From Camillea tinctor (taxonomy: Eukaryota; Ascomycota; Sordariomycetes; Xylariales; Xylariaceae): a stretch of 64,000 bases of DNA. Positions within the stretch are counted from its first letter, which is position 1. Each line of letters begins with the position of its first letter. Positions 24,282 to 35,899 of the stretch are shown piece by piece. The stretch is from positions 559,960 to 623,959 of the forward strand of contig MU394053.1 in the NCBI GenBank assembly GCA_022578605.1. Direction: 5' to 3'. Made by a program: the position numbers and the translations under genes. Under the pieces are notes generated by a model. It did not search any database. It saw nothing but the letters and a program-made list of their open reading frames with translations, and was not told the origin of the DNA.

Positions 24282-25241
24282 CTATTCATATGAATGTTAG
24301 TCTCTATTCTCCTCATAAAAACATTGCCGCCCCCAAAAGGTGATACATGATATAAACTCTGTTTGAAGGATACACGCTGATTTAAAAGAGTTGTTTGGAA
24401 AGCCTAGCAGAGGAGTGTTAAAAGAATAGCATAGCCAAATAATTACCTGGCTTCTAGCCAATTCATTGAATCTCCGGAATCCCTAAATAGTAGGTCGACA
24501 TGAGGTGCTAAGACCTCGTGTCACTCACACTGAGATCGAAAGAGCATAAGCTGGTGGAATAGGAGTCTATTCCCAAGCCCTAGTGTTGGGGTGATAATAC
24601 TTCTACTAGTAAACCGGAAGGAAATGTGAATGTAGGTAGCAGGTACAATTGCTATGCTGCCCATTTTTTATGTAGTAGTAAGAAAGAAGAAACTCTTACA
24701 GACAAAAGCATATGCTAATTGCCTTTTGACAATTAGCTCATATATATGGCACTGCAACAGAAACTAATTACAATACTAAGACTAGAAACCTCGATTGTTA
24801 CATAATGCAACAAAAGGTGTATGCCCTGAGGAGACCTACCTACTCCGTACAACTAGACATAAGCCAATGTGCACGGACTACAATAATGGGGTCTGTGCTG
24901 ATGTAGCAGGTAGGTAATAAGTAGATCCATCAATGCAAGACGCCAACACTTCCATATATCGGATGTAAGGGGAATCAGTGGCTTACCTGCATAATTCCAG
25001 AGCCAATGATATAGGTTATATCCATACACACTTACACATCACACTATTACACAAACAAAGAATAGATATCTAGTAGGTATTTTGTAGAAGGACACCCTAC
25101 GGATATATTAATTCGGTCAATGCCACGCCTGCTGATCCAGAAACTACTCAATTTTCCTCTCCATTCGAACACCTCACTACGTACCTGAATTTCTGTTGTT
25201 AAAACGACCCCTATCTATCTAAACTTTACCAACTAAAACCA
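24282..25241. other. Intergenic, site of lost P450 5' half and GMC promoter
   Basis: No intact coding sequence is seen. At 24784-24812 it carries a ~29-bp phrase (GAAACCTCGATTGTTACATA) that is shared with 27599-27627. The GMC start at 25242 is downstream. Confidence 0.5.
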
Positions 25242-27084
25242 ATGGATTCTGAGGCGTTCGATATTATCATCGTTGGAGGCGGTACGGCTGGTCCTGTTCT
25301 AGCTAACCGCTTGTCTGAAGACAAAAATCTCCAAGTTCTTCTATTGGAAGCCGGAGAGGACCTCACTGCTGACCCTCGGGTCAATAACCCGTCGGGGGCA
25401 GCGGGACTTTTGGCCGTTCCTAGTTCTACTAATTGGGGCTTTGAAACGACTTCCCAGGTATGGTAATAGTACACTGTTACTTGTCATTCATCCCACATTG
25501 ACTTATTCACTCGGGCAGGAATCCCTTCGAGGTCGAAAGAACATAGCTCCTGCCGGCCGCCTACTAGGAGGCTCCAGCACTGTGAACGGATTCGCTTTTC
25601 TCCCGAATTCGAAGGCCAGTATCGATGCCTGGGCCGGTCTTGGCAATCCAGGATGGGATTGGCCAAGCTTCTCTAAGTCGATGGGACGCTTTGGCCTAGC
25701 CAGCACTGCCGGTACCGAAAACCGCAGTCCTCTTCAACTTACTATTCCCGAGGAAGACAGTCAGTGGCCAAGCACCTGGAGAGATACACTATCCAAGCTC
25801 GGTTTCCCAGTGTGTACCAATGTGTTCTCCGGAGAGCTCCTGGGCAGCTTGATGGGTCCCGAGACTATTAATCTAAAGAAGAAACGGAGCTCTGCGGGTA
25901 CAGCGTACCTCAATGACAGCACACGGTCCCGAGACAACTTGAAAATCCGGACCGACGCATTGGTCGAAAAGATTATATGCGACAAGTCTGAAATCACTAC
26001 TGCAACCGCCGTGCAATACCGCAATACCCGAGATGGAGCACTGAAGATCGTTGAGGCTCGCAAGGAGATTATCATTAGCGCCGGCGCTCTCAACTCTCCT
26101 AGGTTACTCGAGTTGTCGGGCATCGGGAATCCAGAGCTCTTGCGGAAGCTTGGCATTAATCCCATCATTGATAACCCCCATGTTGGCGAGAATCTACAAA
26201 ACCATCCTATGTGTACACTTGCTTTTGAGGCACTTGACGAAGAAGGATTTGAAACCCTCGACCAGCTTTTTCGTAAAGACCCGAACGCCATTTCCGCTGC
26301 ACAAAGTGCCTATCAGAAAGGGGCTGGACCTTTGTCAAAGAGCAATCTTAATACTCTAGCACAACTACCTATTCAAAACACAACCGATTTCACACGAATC
26401 CTAGACGATCTAATTCCTAAGAACCAGGGAGAAACCGAACGTTCCCTCATGAAAGAGAGCGAGGCATTCGTACGATCCATCCTTTCCTCACCATCAGAAG
26501 CATCTGGCTGTTACATGACAGGCCCAGGGTTTATGTGTTTTGATGGTGATGGATCGCTCATGGCTCCACCTCTAGGCACCGAGAAGTACTTCACTATTGC
26601 GATACATCTCGCTCATCCATTGTCTCGTGGTTCAGTGCATGTTACCTCCCCATCAGCACCGTCTTCCTCTTCGGGGCTTTCTATCGATCCCAAATATTTT
26701 ACGCACCCACTAGACCTAGAGGTTCTTGCCCGGCATGTCCAACTTGCGGAGACTATTGCCACGAGCGAGCCTCTGTCGAGTCACCTAAAGCACGGGGGCA
26801 AACGTGGTCCTGGCATGCCTGAAGCTGGCGGCTTCTCGGACATAGATAAAGCCAAAGACTACCTGATAAACTGGTCAAAGGGTGCACACCACTGGACTGG
26901 GTCTTGCGCGATGGCTCCTAGGGAGCTCGGGGGCGTCGTCGACCATGAATTAAGGGTCTATGGCTGTAGAAACCTGCGTGTTTGCGACGCGAGTATTATA
27001 CCGATCGCACCACGCTCAAATCCTCAAGGTGTAATTTATGGAGTCGCGGAGCATGGAGCACATATCATTCATTCCACTCTGTAA
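25242..27084 (+). CDS. GMC-family FAD oxidoreductase
   Basis: Two exons, 25242-25457 and 25519-27084 (intron GTATGG...GGGCAG, 61 bp), encode about 593 aa, the usual GMC length. The ADP-binding motif is [19 protein letters not shown] at residues 8-26. GMC signature 1 surrounds [13 protein letters not shown], and signature 2 is [15 protein letters not shown]. The catalytic pair is present: His in [13 protein letters not shown] (about residue 529) and Asn in [12 protein letters not shown] (about 572). The family oxidises alcohols using FAD. Such enzymes occur in many fungal polyketide clusters, which fits the PKS, cupin and MFS genes on the right. There is no obvious secretion signal, so the enzyme is probably intracellular. 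All motifs are intact. Confidence 0.92.
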
Positions 27085-27710
27085 TTATGATTACGATGAA
27101 GGGAGACTTTTGTATCAAGGTCACGTCACTATGGTAAGAATTGAGTGACAGGGTGCCGCGAAAGGGGTCAAAAGGCTTAGGATCTTTGTAAACCTTACAG
27201 TTGGGACGTTTCAAAGGACCCGAACTCATCCAGGAGAGGAATGTCTATATTTCCGACCTGGCACGTATCAAGATATTTTCCACCATAGTTCAATATCGCA
27301 ACATACTGTTTTATCGCATAAATGCATTGTATCCTAATGAAGATTGTGCTAACCGCAGGCTGAGGTCGATCTACCTGGAGTACCGTATCCGAGTTGGTTG
27401 AGTTCTATAATGATCTTGCTAGCATTAGCCGATAGCCATACCGCCATATGTCTCAACAAATGTGCAATCTCTACCCATCATTAGGTTGCAGGTATCATCC
27501 ATCTTCAATACATCATCCATTTCACTCCTTTCACTTTGCTGTCCTTAGCCTGCAATAGTAACAGATAAAACCCCTTGGTCACGTGCTATCCTTGTACCAG
27601 AAACCTCGGTTGTTACATATGCAACAACTTCCTAATTAGGAAACTGGGACTAGCATAAAAGAAAGCTTTGATTGGTCTATTCTGGCCCCCGTGTTCGGAT
27701 GTATTGCAAG
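27085..27710. other. Intergenic with dispersed repeat copy
   Basis: No recognised gene; a 66-codon frame at 27201-27401 has no family resemblance. It contains one copy of the ~90-bp dispersed repeat (27472-27562) and the shared phrase at 27599-27627. Confidence 0.5.
27472..27562. repeat. Dispersed ~90-bp repeat, copy A
   Basis: The block running from TTAGGTTGCAGG through ATCATCCATCTTC to TTAGCCTGCAATAGTAAC is closely repeated at 61022-61107. Its ends TTGCAGG and CCTGCAA are inverted complements, suggesting a very small fold-back element or an LTR fragment. Confidence 0.65.
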
Positions 27711-27711
27711 T

Positions 27712-28560
27712 GTAGGGCGGTAGCCCCTATATAAAGATCTAACCGGTTTATTCTGTGGTTAGCGAAACTATTATTCTTACAACCCATATCATCTCTCATA
27801 CCATTAATACCATATTATTTATCTACATTAATTTATATAGTAAAAGCTATACGTTCGTTATTTTTTTTTTAATTGTTGGTTTTTTATTGCAGTATATACA
27901 TTTATAATAGCTTAATAAAATAAAATAATTTAGCTTTAATTTGTACGCACGCTATGCTAATTTAATACTATAGCATTTATTATACTATTAAAAAATATTA
28001 AAAAATATTAATTAACACAATATATTTACTTATTATTTATAAGTACTTTATAAGTATATAAAAATATTAAAAATTATTAATTTATTATTAAGTTAATTAA
28101 AAAATTTTACGAATTAAATATTGCTAAAAGTATTAAAGCGCTATATAATATTAAAAAACCTAAATACTAATGCTGTTTTTAGCAAATAAAAAGTTTAAAA
28201 TTAATTAAAGTTAAAAAGTTAATAATAAATATAAAAAATTAAAAGTATAGTAAATAAAATTTAAAGTTTTAAAAGTTACAAAATAAATTATAATAAATAA
28301 AAGTAAATATACTGTTTTATAATATTAAAAAAACCGGCTTTACTATGAGATTTTTATAATATTATCGATTGTTGTGCTTAGTGCTTTAAAAAAGCACGCT
28401 TAAAAAGTTTAGCCGTATATAAAACAGTAGCCCTTATATAAAGATTTAACCGGTTTATTTTGTAGTTAGTAAAACCATTATTTTTATAACCTACATTATT
28501 TCTCATACCATTAATACCACATTATTTATCCACATCAATTCACAAGCTAAGGACACTACG
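27712..28560. mobile_element. AT-rich, RIP-like retroelement relic with direct-repeat ends
   Basis: A segment at about 27720-27840 (phrases CTATATAAAGATCTAACCGG and CTCATACCATTAATACCA) returns in direct orientation at about 28430-28560. The differences are nearly all C/T or G/A. The ~590 bp between them is almost pure A/T with no coding capacity. Direct repeats around an AT-saturated core are what RIP leaves from an LTR element. No reverse transcriptase or integrase can be read, and exact LTR ends and target duplication were not found. Confidence 0.6.
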
Positions 28561-28814
28561 CATGCGCTCCTCGCTGTGGCAACCCTCCCTCTTCCTATAC
28601 ATCACTTTCCACGCATCACATGGCTGTTTTCAGGTTACACTAACTAGGTAGCCTGCCTGCTAATATTAGTATGTACACTACTTGGTAATGATAGCGCGTT
28701 AACTCTGATAATTATTAATATATATAATATGCATTTAGGGCATGTGTACTACAGAACGGTAATTACAGGCTTCTAGGATAGAAAAATTGCTGTCCTACTT
28801 CAAGTGCCGCGTAC

Positions 28815-30821
28815 TCAGATACTGATTTGCTTTCGCCTCCATAGAAGCAAAGCAAAAGGTATTTGTGCCGCTGCGGCTGCACAGAGTACTAGGGATTGAC
28901 GATTATAACCTTCTGCAAGGGTCAACCTGATCTGTTCCTGCGTATGGGTTGGTAAAGAATTGAGTGATTCCCCAAGGTTGACCAGGGAATGAGAATTTGA
29001 AAATCCAAGGAGGGCTTCAAACCGAGAGCCTGTATAGCCATTGAAAACCGAAGTTCCAATAGATAACACAATAACGCTGCCCATAACCTGAAATTGGCTT
29101 CCGGCAGCCATTCCAACGGCTATAAATCACAGTCAGCACCTAGTGCTTGGAGATGAGGGGAACAACTTACCTCTGTCGCGCCCCTCAACGACAAATGGAA
29201 TCATAATAAACAAAAGAGGGAAGACAAGGCCACATCCAAGACCAGCAATAACCTCGTAGGCGTATATTTGGGAGGGGACGTCCAATGAAAGGGGCAATGT
29301 TCCTAGAAGGGCGAATCCAACTATTTGGATGCAGGAGCCCACTAGAATAATATAAATGGGCGGGATCTTGTATTTTCCAGCCAAATTCGGAGCTATTACT
29401 AGCCCGAAAGCCCATAGTGCCATGAATGGCACAACCCTCGCACCTGCTTGCAGGGCACTAAACCTATACACCAGTTGAAAGAGCTGTGGAATCTGGTAGG
29501 TTGTAACAACAAGCGGTCCACCAAGTAAAAAGAAAATACTAGTTCCAAGTCAATCTCATAATCGATTAATCTAGTCGCTTGCAGTTGACAACTTACGATA
29601 AAATCCCTATCATGGCGCGGTTTGTAAAAAACCTCCATGGAAGAACAGGCTCACGGATCGTGTTAGCCAGCGTTATCCGGCGCTCCCAGATTAAGAGCAA
29701 AATCCAGAGGACACCAGAAGCGGTCAACAATGTAATAACATAAGCCGATCTCCATGGAAACCGCGAATCTGCTTCCTCGAAACCGGCAGCGAGGGATACT
29801 GTCGCTAACAAGAGCAGGAAAGTTCCCACTAGATCGAGTTTACCAAAGTTAGGTTTAAGTTGGCGATCTGGTTGGTTGTGGTTAGGGAAACCTCTTGGAA
29901 TGGCAACGAGAGCAACTATGAGGGCCGCGGCCGCAATCGGAACACTGGGATAGGTAGAGGTTAGAAATATAGGGGAGTAGTTGGATTGAGGTCGCGCGCA
30001 CTTAATGTAGAAAATCCATCTCCAGTTAGTGTTGCTGCTAATGGCACCTCCGATAATTGGACCTAGTGTATTGGCTAGAGTTGTTACCATGGCTAGTTGA
30101 GCAGTTGATTTGGCCAACTTCTCTGGTGGCACCAACTCGACGAGCAGAACTGTGCTGAGGGAGTAAGCTCCCCCACCGCCGACGCCCTGAAATGCACGAA
30201 AGATGATGCTTATACAAATATGCTGGTTAGCGGGTTTTATGTTCCAGCAAATATGGATTGGTGGTCATGCAACATACAGTTGAGTGACAGTCTTTGCGCC
30301 GCCACAAGCACCGGAGAATACGATGAAGAGGGCAATTGAAGTGGTAAACACGAGCTTCCGGCCAACTATATCACTTAGTTTCGCCAGTATCACCATGACA
30401 CCTAGTTGTTTAAAGCGTAAGTTATCGTTAGGTTTTAGCTCATATAGTTTCTAGGGTAATTCCTACCAACTCTTCCCAAGAGGTAACCCGATATAATCCA
30501 ACTCAATTCATCGAAGCCACCAATATCATTGGATATAGCAACCAGAGATGTAGGGACGATTGGGATCTCCAATACTATCAAAAAGATCATTATCGCCAAT
30601 CTTTTTCATGGTTAGCTGAGAAGGGGTTTGACATATTGTAGGCTGACAAACGTGGATGATATCAGCCAGCGGCGAGGTCCTTCAAGATAAACTTTGCCAT
30701 TCTGGGTTGTGTTCGCGGCATCTATAGGAGCGGTCTTTTCAGTTTCGTTGGAGCGTTCCTCTGACCCATCATCTGTAGGGCCAGACTTGTGTCCCGATTT
30801 AGCATTTGGTTGACTATCCAT
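28815..30821 (-). CDS. MFS exporter, DHA2-type
   Basis: Seven exons on the minus strand (30821-30652, 30600-30467, 30401-30278, 30208-30002, 29944-29597, 29538-29171, 29119-28815) encode about 551 aa. The first ~50 residues are hydrophilic. MFS landmarks follow: AKLSDIVGRK (motif A between TM2 and TM3), IIFRAFQGVGGGGAYSLS, LGPIIGGAISSNTNWRWIFYIN (motif C region) and about 14 hydrophobic segments. DHA2 transporters are drug:H+ antiporters, and homologues in fungal clusters export the cluster product. Position beside a GMC oxidase and PKS relic suggests it once served that pathway. The donor of exon 2 (GTAGGA at 30466) was chosen over a nearby GTTGGT because only it keeps the frame. Confidence 0.9.
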
Positions 30822-31962
30822 CTTTTGGGGCAAGAACAAAGGCAGTAAATAGTATGTATGGTGTCGGTGTTCTAAGATCAAGACGTATGGGCTGCTTGAT
30901 TCTGTTGTAGTGAAGAAATAAAAATGACTAAAAGGAATGGAAAACTTAGGCTGTTCGTTTGAGGGAGGGACTGACAAGATTGTCTTTGACACTTACATGT
31001 CTTGGGAAAAAAGGGAGAATGATCGTCTACTCGGTGTTTGAACAGAACCAACAAAACCTTGGGTTACATAGGTTAACTAAGCAGCTAAGGTACATATAAG
31101 CATTTCAAGGTTGACCCTAAGATGTTGTTCTATTATTTGATATTATTGTGCTACTGCCCCCAGACTAGTCAAGTTGCACAGCAGGATGAAATTTCTTAGC
31201 AGCCTCATATCAGTATATTCCAAGCCACATTATCCCATCTGCCAGAGACTAGGTATAATAGGGAGATGATCTTGCATCTCCAACTGCATACCAATGGTGG
31301 GGGTTTTTTGGTCTGTTAGTTTCGGGTACAAACAGCTACATATGATACGTAGATAAGCACCGACGAATTATCTACAATCCGTAAGGGAGGCGGGCACGAC
31401 AAATTCGAGCCAATAGCGAGTCGAAGATGCCTCAGAAGTTGTTGTTGTAGAAAGGGAAGAAGCGGTGTGGGTCCCGTTGGTCTGTAGAACCACTCATTTG
31501 AGGGTGTTTCCGGCGGGATGTCTACTGTCAGACTAGGCATCCCGGTTTCCGGTACCTACGTAGTATTGTGGTAGATTAACTAATGAAGTTTCAAAGATCT
31601 CGCATAAAACCCTGTAAATTATCGATACCAAGAAAACCTAGGTACCTACTCGCTATGCTGATATTCTTGCTAAGTACATACCTACCCCTATCTAAGTAGG
31701 TACTCATGCATGTCATCAAGTACCATACAGATGTCGATTGATATTTCGCAGGTTTGTCCCTTATGGGAAAGCTTGTTTTTGCTATTGTGTAGTATCATCG
31801 GTGCTATTATTTATCTGAATGATGGCCATACAATATGAGTAGACCCTGCAGAGGTGGGGATGTAAAGGCCTAATGTCAGGACATAAAGAGACTAGTATAA
31901 AAGGTATTCCCAGTGTATTTATACCTCATCCATACCTAGGAGACTGGTACTCCTATGTATCA
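30822..31962. other. Intergenic upstream of the MFS gene
   Basis: No recognised gene. It is the MFS promoter region on one side and the 3' flank of the cupin relic on the other. A short minus frame at 31316-31540 lacks support. Confidence 0.5.
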
Positions 31963-32490
31963 TCATCCACAATACACTACATTACATGACACGTCCTTAT
32001 ACTCTCCTGCAGGATCACCCAAATCCTGCTTCACTTCGATGCCATTCAGAGCGAAGGGAAGGCAATCCAGCAAAATGAATACCATACGTCCTGATTTGTC
32101 CTTGGAGCAGTTACGCCATTTGTGCGTTGTAGCTCTCTATACGGAGATATCACCCTGTCTCATGATCCGGGACTCCCCGCTGTCGAGAGTTATCTCGAAC
32201 TCTCCTTCAATGACAATGCCATAGTCAATTGACATAGCCCGGTGCAAAGGTGACTCAACGCCTTGTGCAAAGTCAATCAGACGCACAACCGATCCGTTCT
32301 TAATATGCAGACCGGGCTATCAAACAGAGAAATTTAGAATATTAGTACACGCTATAATACTTGAAGTACCTAAGATCTGCTTTATATTCTTTTCATACCT
32401 CGTTGTTGCGTACTTGCTGTATATCAACTCCGTCCTTTAGGTCAACCGGGTTTCCAAGAGTGGAATAAATGATATTGACCACAGATCTCT
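31963..32490 (-). pseudogene. Cupin-fold protein with premature stop
   Basis: On the minus strand one piece (about 32490-32402) encodes VNIIYSTLGNPVDLKDG, followed by a GTATGA donor. A second piece starting at 32316 encodes NGSVVRLIDFAQG, then SIDYGIVIEGEFEITLDSGE, MRQGDISV, a stop TAG at 32137-32139, and RATTHKWRNCS continuing in frame to 31963. Cupin motif 1 normally carries G(X)5HXH and motif 2 an H in HKWRN. Here the small-cupin pattern seen in fungal PKS clusters is recognisable. TAG stands where homologues usually have Gln, consistent with C-to-T. No start exon is found upstream. Small cupins of this sort act as cyclases or decarboxylases, but that role is only inferred. Confidence 0.7.
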
Positions 32491-32579
32491 AGTATACAAT
32501 ATAATCTCTTGTGTCTTCAAATCAAAGTCATATATAAAAACGATATCATTCGAAGAGAATATATTTGCCTAAGTACCTA

Positions 32580-33377
32580 ATGAAGGAAAACATTCCCAAC
32601 ATGTCCGAAGTCCCAACTCGCAAGCTTGATATGCCTGTATTCAGCAGCAATGCACAGTCGTCCAAAGAATATCAAGAAACAAACTCAGACCCGATTGCGG
32701 TAATTGGCATGAGTAATTTCAGCCTAGTGATGATGTGGTAATAAAGCTTTTCTAACACATCTTACACAGGTTGTTGATTCCCAGGCGGAATCAACTCCAG
32801 CAGCAAGCTCTGGGAGTTCTTACGTAATGGACGAACTGGACAATGTTATATTCCGCCGGAAAGATTCAAAGTAGATGCGTTTTATCACCCGAACGGTCTC
32901 AATAGGCCTGGAAGCATGACAATCCGAGGAGGTTACTTCCTACAAGAAGACCCAAGGTCGTCTGACCCTGACTTTTTCAATATCATCCCTCTCGAAGCAG
33001 CACATATGGATCCACAGCAACGTAAATTATTAGAGGTTGTCTATAAAGCGTTCGAAAATTATGGGACAACCTTGGAGACAGTTCCCGGCATAAAAATCTC
33101 GATTACATCCGGTGAGCTTCTATCGGGATCTCGTCCAGATTTCGGGCTCACTTTCGGCCTCTCGCGTGCCCTCATGATGGAACAACCATCTACCAAGTTT
33201 TATAACTTCGACGTAGATGACATCCACCTCCATAAGACTACTTCGGGAACTAGCACTAATGTACATAGACTTAGCATCAGTTATTTATTCCTAGCTAAAT
33301 GTACCCGTTATGCTCTCTTCGTCCTTTTCACTCCGTTATGCATTTTAATCTTTTTCATACACCCCCTATATTCCTAG
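32580..33377 (+). pseudogene. Remnant of a highly reducing polyketide synthase
   Basis: The start at 32580 leads through a Ser/Asn-rich leader to DPIAVIGM, the entry of a ketosynthase. An intron (32713-32769, GTAATT...ACACAG) and a stop TGA at 32775-32777 follow. TGA occupies the Arg position of the CRFPGG motif and could come from CGA by C-to-T. The frame continues with GGINSSSKLWEFL, PPERFKVDAFY and AAHMDPQQRKLLEVVY (about 32995-33045), all typical KS. After about 33090 the KS does not continue: the active-site Cys block is missing. The sequence instead becomes RPDFGLTFGLSRALMMEQPS and FYNFDVDD, which resembles a distal HR-PKS region after the methyltransferase. A large internal deletion (several kb in an ordinary HR-PKS) explains this. 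The gene cannot make a working synthase. Confidence 0.8.
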
Positions 33378-33870
33378 TATCACAATCCAGTTCTATACAC
33401 TTCAGTTCATTCATTCAGATTGTCAGCGATCCATCACCAACTTTTGTAGTTGGTGATGGAATCATTCTTTCTGTTCGCCTACTTTCGCTAAGTAAGTAGT
33501 GTGAAGGTTAGGTGTTGTCAACTAGGGACCGTGGTCCCTAGTCCCTCACAGTCTCTTATACCTGAAGGTAGGGGGGTTCCCATATTTCCAGTTATCACGA
33601 TAGTAGGCAAAAGTATAATATAGGGGAGAAGGTAGATAAGATGGTGTGTCTACTAACGCTCCCAGAAATAAGAAAAAGAAGCTCCTTATATACATACTAC
33701 ATATAGCGCTTCGCCTCATAGTTTCTGAGAGCGTGCGCACTGACCACTATAGATTTTATATTAAGTACCTAAGTATATGAGTAGCAGCTTCATACTAGCT
33801 GACTGTCTTCTAGAGATAAATTTGTTCAATATTTCATAGAGTTTCCCTATGCAGATTCTCGATCATATAC
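33378..33870. other. Non-coding stretch after the PKS remnant
   Basis: No further PKS domains were recognised here on either strand. The GACCGTGGTCCCTAGTCCC phrase near 33526-33545 is a small imperfect palindrome. Confidence 0.5.
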
Positions 33871-35899
33871 TCATTCCCTCGTTGAGGTTAGAAACCCAAG
33901 GAAGAAATCACGAATAATTTCAACCTCATCGAAGGAACAGATTGTCGCGATATCTAGGCGTAGTATTAGCGTTCAGCCATCCCGTACTAAAGTAGGAAAG
34001 ATGATATTTCCAACTTACATTGGTCGGGGCGTACCAGAACTATCGTTTTGTTCTTGTCTGGATCGATTCCATACTTCTTGAAGGCATGGCCATGTCCAGA
34101 ATCGTAGCTTTCATCATCCACTAGAACCTTATGAAGGCCTAGAACATATCTATTAGCCTTGTCTCCCTTAACATAATATTATCATAATATGATATGCTGA
34201 GAGATTCTTACATTTTATCTTCCACTCCCCGATCACGGGGGTAAATATGTCAGGGATCCATTCGGGTAATATATATGCACGTTGCATTCGTAGGACTAGG
34301 ATACTTTCGATCACACTATCCGACTCGGCATCCAATGGCGTAAACTGGTTTCTGATACTCTCGAGTTTGACAGACAACTATGCAGCTAAGTTAGCATAGT
34401 GACATACTAGCAATAACTAGAAAACCGCCCTACCTTCTCCAGCCTCTCCCTATTCACTGCCTGGCGCAGATCGCCAGCAAAAACGACCACGTGCCAGCTG
34501 CAGTTGGATTTTAGCTCTGTAAGAAGCTGCACGGTCTTCGCATCGGAATATCGCACAACTTGTGCGCTAGGGAATCGTGTGCCTGGCACGAAACCTTCGG
34601 CCGAAGACGGGCTAGCTTCGTGCTTAGACTGCACAATCAAGGAGGGACCATACAGGATTCCCTGACCCGCTGTGTACCGCCCGGCCTTGACGAATTGCTC
34701 TGCGAAATGCTCGGCTGAGATGTCGTTTTCCTTGCGGTACTTGGACGAGAACAACTTCGTGAAGTAGGTATCAAACTTGATTAGTTCTTCTGCCGTTCTC
34801 TGCCGCTCCGAAACATAGGTCTTCAGAATTTCAGGACTCGCGCGGCCCGTGAGGACGTGCCCGAGCTTCCATCCTATGTTATACCCGTCTTGCAAGCTAA
34901 CGTTCATCCCTTGACCCGCCTTGGGTGAGTGGGTATGGCATGCATCGCCTGTCAAGAAAATACGGTAGCCATGGTGAAAATGATCCGCTAGTCGCTGTCC
35001 AATCATGTAAACAGACCACCACGTCGTATCAGCGATGTCTATAGTGTATGGGTGGAAGATGCGACGGGCTAGCTGGTGCAAGTCCTCAATAGTAACCTGC
35101 GCAGCCTCCGTGCCCATAGGTAGCTCCATATAGAGACGGACTAGATAGTCTCCCTCACGGGGGATAATCACCATGTTTCCAGCAGATGACAGTAAGACGC
35201 ATTTCTTGCGAATGTCCGGGAAGTCCGTTCGGGGAAAGACGTCCATCACTCCCCACACAGCGTCTGTGCTATCTCCTACCATCTTGAACCCCAGTGATCG
35301 TCTGACGGTGCTATGAGCTCCATCGCAGCCCTGACACCAGCGCCGCTTCGTTAGCTCAGCATCAATTAACACGGCTTAAGAAATCTTACTAAGACATATT
35401 TTGCCTGCCAAATCTGCTCTTTGCCATCTTTCAGTGCGGTAACCTTCACGCAATGGGAGCCAGACTTGGCAGCCTCTCCATCAAGTTCAACACCTGTCAC
35501 ATCGCACCCATACTCGACAGAATTTCCGTTAACCAAGGATAGCAGCAGCGCATTCATTCTTGCCTGATTCAGGATCACATGAGGACGGTGGCTCAACACC
35601 GCCTCTTTGTCTGGCGCGAAATGCGACCTTCTGATCTTCCCCTCGGGGTCCCCTTCCGAATTCCAGAAGGCGAGCTCCATGACATGGTATGCTTCCTTGA
35701 GCAGATCCTCGCCAATGCCTAGACTGTCGAATATCTCGACTGTCCGAGTCTGCACGCCGTCGGCCTGCCCAACGTCCAGGGGCCCCGGCCTCCGCTCTAG
35801 GATCTTAAAGTCGACATTATAGCGGGTTAGCCAAACGGCTGCGCAGAGGCCGGCAGAGCCGCTGCCACATATTATGACGTCTGTTTTGTTATTGACCAT
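33871..35899 (-). CDS. FAD-dependent monooxygenase, phenol hydroxylase type
   Basis: Five exons on the minus strand (35899-35390, 35330-34434, 34377-34212, 34138-34019, 33953-33871) encode about 591 aa. The FAD-binding motif is VIICGSGSAGLCAAVWL (about 8-24), a Gln/Arg-rich LERRPGPLDVGQADGVQTRT follows, the FAD-ribose motif is FLTGDACHTHSPKAGQGMN (about 296-314), and the aromatic-hydroxylase core includes WWSVYMIGQRLADHF. The C-terminal thioredoxin-like domain ends with IVLVRPDQYIATICSFDEV. The family (phenol 2-monooxygenase) hydroxylates phenolic rings with NADPH and O2. In fungal clusters it tailors aromatic polyketides. All motifs and phases are intact, although the neighbouring PKS and cupin are broken. 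The short last exon was found by matching the family C-terminus and is phase-consistent. Confidence 0.92.
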
